The notes under the pieces were generated by a model. The model ran no database searches and was not told the origin of the DNA. It was given only the letters and a program-made list of their open reading frames with translations. Below, piece by piece: positions 5,189-7,315 of a DNA stretch of 7,315 bases. How positions within the stretch are numbered: position 1 is the stretch's first letter; the number at the start of each line of letters is the position of its first letter. Position numbers and translations under genes: made by a program. This stretch comes from Chloroflexi bacterium UBA5177 (GTDB lineage Bacteria > Chloroflexota > UBA5177), in the NCBI GenBank assembly GCA_002413265.1, contig DHWR01000041.1:1-7315 (forward strand). The letters run 5' to 3'.

Positions 5189-7315
5189 CTATCTCGCGGG
5201 CTCGGCTGGTCGGTCGAGAACCGTCAACTCCCGCTCCGTCCACTCCACATCCTTCAGGGCCCCGAGCCTCTGAAAGATTGCTAGCGCGCCGGAGAGGCAA
5301 TCTTCAGCTTGTCGAGTCGCTCCTCGCTGCTTATGCATCAGCCCCTGCTCATACAGAGCACGTGCTTCTGGGTAGGGACAGGAACCGGACCGTGCCATCG
5401 AAATCGCTTCCTCAAAGGCACTATCCGCTTCGCCCCACAGCTCTTGCCGAGCCAGGATCATCCCTTGCACGCGCAGTGCGTCCGGCATCCACAGCCGTTG
5501 ATGCTTCTCGTCGGCGATCGCAAGCGCCTGATTTGCTGTCTCCGCAGCCCTATTGGGATCTCCCATCATGAGCTGGGCCCAGGCAAGATTTGTCAGATGC
5601 AAGCACTGATACAGAGAACCCTTTTCGGCCAGAGGCTCCATGCGGGAACGAGCATCCTCGGCTCTCCCTTCCCTGATCTCCAACTCCGCCATCAACCAGC
5701 TCCCGATCTCCAGGATCTGAAGTTCGCCGATTGGTTCGGCAAGGGCAATGGCCTCGTTCAGATAATTACGCGCCTCATCCCAGCGGCCTTGTCGGAGTTT
5801 TAGATGACCCCGATGAAGAGGGGCGAACGGCGCGTACCAGGATGCTCCGACCGATTGCAGCGTGGCGGCTCCGTGCTCGATGGCCACCTCCGCCTCCTCC
5901 CAGTCGCCCAGATACAGGTTGATTTCTCCCAAACCAAGCTCGACGAAGCCAATGCTGGCAGTGTTTCCGACCCGCTCGTGAGTTGACATCGCCTGCCTGC
6001 CACGCTCCAAAGCGCGCTCAAGGTCCCCCTCGCTTTGGTAATTCGAAGCCAGATTGTTGAGGGCGATCGCGAGCGTGCTGAGGTCACCTGCCGATTCCAA
6101 TAAGGGGATCGATGCCTCCAGCACGCGGGTCCCTTCGTCTGCACGGCCAACCATAGTGAGCGCGGTCCCTCGCCGCATCTCTGCTCCTGCCAGCGTCAGT
6201 CCGTCGCCCACTGCACGTGCCAGCTCTCCGGCCCGCTCTGCTGCTTCTAGACTTTCCTGATACTTTCCGCTGCCGAAATGCAGATACGCGAGCGCAAGGT
6301 GCAGGGAGGCCAAGCCCTGCGATGGGCCGGTCCAGGTAACGAGCTCCAGCACCGGCTGGATGCGAGCGATCCCCTCCTGTGGCGTCCCACAGTATCGATG
6401 TGTCCACCCGATCAGAGCGGTGACTCGCGCTACCGACTCCAAATCTCGGGCCTCCCGATAGACCTCGGCTGGGCGTTCCAGTACCTCCAGCGCTTCGTCA
6501 TATCGATTCATCGTGGCCAGAACTCTTCCAAGCTTCTCGTCCAGTAGGGCCAGCGCCACAGGCTCTGCTCCGCTTAGCTCGAGTCGCTTTCTGGCCTCTT
6601 TATAGTTGTCGAGCGAGGTTTCGTTAGCATACACCCCTGCCGCTCGGTCTCCTGCTCGCTCCAGCCACTGCGCCGCTTCCGCGTGTTCGTCCGTTCTCGC
6701 GTAGTGGTACGCGATCATCTCCACGTACTCGTCCGACGGATACAGCTCGGCAATCGCTCTCGCCGTCGCCAGATGCAGCTCCTGGCGACGCTTCTGAACC
6801 AGCGTGTTGTACGCCACCTCACGCATGCTGACGTGCTTGAAGACGTACTCCAGGTCGGAGCCCCGTCGCGGGAAGGCAATCTCTGCCTGCCGTAAAGCGG
6901 TGAGCGGCATGTCCAGCGCCGCTGCCTCCCGCCCCACCACCTGAGCCAGCAACCGCACCGCGAAGCTCCTCCCGATCACGCTTGCCACCTGCGCTACCGA
7001 GCGCACCTGGCTTTCCAAGCGATCCAGCCGAGCCAGCAGCACCTCGGTCAAGGTGGAGGGAAGTCGCTCCGCCGCGCCCGCTACCAGATACGTCTGACCA
7101 TCGCGTTCCACCAGGCCACCCGTCTCCTGCAGGGCTCGCAGCATCTCTTCCACGAAGAAGGGGTTGCCTCCCGCTCGATCCGCCACGTACTGCTCCAGCT
7201 CCAGCGAGAGCTTCATCCCTCCCAGCACCGCTCCGGCGAGCAGGGCTGCCTCCTGGTCCCGCAGGGGTCGCAAGCTCAATCGCTCCGTCCACCCCCAGTC
7301 GGTCCAGGCGGCCGT
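5189..7315 (-). CDS. ATPase/TPR signalling protein, C-terminal part (cyclase- or regulator-associated type; 5' end outside window)
   Basis: The frame is open to the window edge (bases 7280-7315 add TAAWTDWGWTER), so the TTG at 7279 is not a real start. Numbering from 7279, residues 1-130 are the end of a STAND/AAA-type ATPase module. It has LRPLRDQEAALLAGAVLGG, the AGGNPFFVEEMLRAL motif (36-50), LPSTLTEVLLARLDRL (73-88) and VASVIGRSF (98-106). Then come VFKHVSMREVAYNTL (146-160) and the YHYARTDEHAEAAQWLERAGDRA linker to the repeats. From about 200 to 690 it is a TPR superhelix with clear repeats such as LNNLASNYQSEGDLERALER and HRGHLKLRQGRWDEARNYL. This arrangement is known from proteins with an N-terminal adenylate/guanylate cyclase, protein kinase or DNA-binding domain, which here would lie beyond 7315. 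Walker A and B are also outside. It probably acts as a cytosolic sensor with protein-protein contacts through the TPRs. The C-terminus is complete. Confidence 0.9.
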   Translation of the reverse strand, partial: TAAWTDWGWTERLSLRPLRDQEAALLAGAVLGGMKLSLELEQYVADRAGGNPFFVEEMLRALQETGGLVERDGQTYLVAGAAERLPSTLTEVLLARLDRLESQVRSVAQVASVIGRSFAVRLLAQVVGREAAALDMPLTALRQAEIAFPRRGSDLEYVFKHVSMREVAYNTLVQKRRQELHLATARAIAELYPSDEYVEMIAYHYARTDEHAEAAQWLERAGDRAAGVYANETSLDNYKEARKRLELSGAEPVALALLDEKLGRVLATMNRYDEALEVLERPAEVYREARDLESVARVTALIGWTHRYCGTPQEGIARIQPVLELVTWTGPSQGLASLHLALAYLHFGSGKYQESLEAAERAGELARAVGDGLTLAGAEMRRGTALTMVGRADEGTRVLEASIPLLESAGDLSTLAIALNNLASNYQSEGDLERALERGRQAMSTHERVGNTASIGFVELGLGEINLYLGDWEEAEVAIEHGAATLQSVGASWYAPFAPLHRGHLKLRQGRWDEARNYLNEAIALAEPIGELQILEIGSWLMAELEIREGRAEDARSRMEPLAEKGSLYQCLHLTNLAWAQLMMGDPNRAAETANQALAIADEKHQRLWMPDALRVQGMILARQELWGEADSAFEEAISMARSGSCPYPEARALYEQGLMHKQRGATRQAEDCLSGALAIFQRLGALKDVEWTERELTVLDRPAEPAR

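Noticed and set aside
6819..7292. A 157-residue minus-strand frame overlapping the ATPase/TPR gene.
   Set aside because: It is very Gly/Ala-rich with no domain, while the other minus-strand frame shows the GNPFFVEE ATPase motif throughout the same bases.

Overview
The window is GC-rich and bacterial. Two of its gene starts are GTG, and it carries several exported proteins and a large ATPase/TPR signalling protein. This fits a soil-type high-GC bacterium such as Chloroflexota/Dormibacterota or deep-branching Actinobacteriota. That placement is an impression from gene content; no marker gene is present.

The left half (1-3480) reads on the plus strand. It opens with the C-terminal part of a GH1 beta-glucosidase-type glycoside hydrolase, cut by the window edge. 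Next is a 512-residue secreted protein (597-2135) with a beta-sandwich (ZU5-like) N-terminal domain and no function I recognise. A gene-poor gap of about 390 bases (2136-2528) holds a nested inverted repeat and a short tandem repeat. After it comes an exported protein of LppX/LprAFG-like appearance (2529-3312) that is split by a +1 frameshift, most simply placed in a run of seven G. A strong Shine-Dalgarno overlapping its stop codon then starts a 54-codon ORF (3316-3480) that is little more than a signal peptide.

The right half (3472-7315) reads on the minus strand. From its upstream end it contains an ATPase/TPR protein of the type fused to class III nucleotidyl cyclases (5189 to beyond 7315, N-terminus outside), a membrane-anchored alpha/beta hydrolase (3902-5059), a possible 49-residue small ORF (3727-3876), and the N-terminal half of a VOC (glyoxalase/bleomycin-resistance) protein (3472-3690).

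The most informative spot is 3472-3490. Here the plus-strand secreted-protein gene and the minus-strand VOC gene, both apparently missing their 3' halves, run into each other and share their last few bases. This looks like a deletion or rearrangement joint, or an assembly misjoin. No mobile element, CRISPR array, rRNA or convincing tRNA was found. The genes do not form one recognisable pathway, and I see no clear new biological system.
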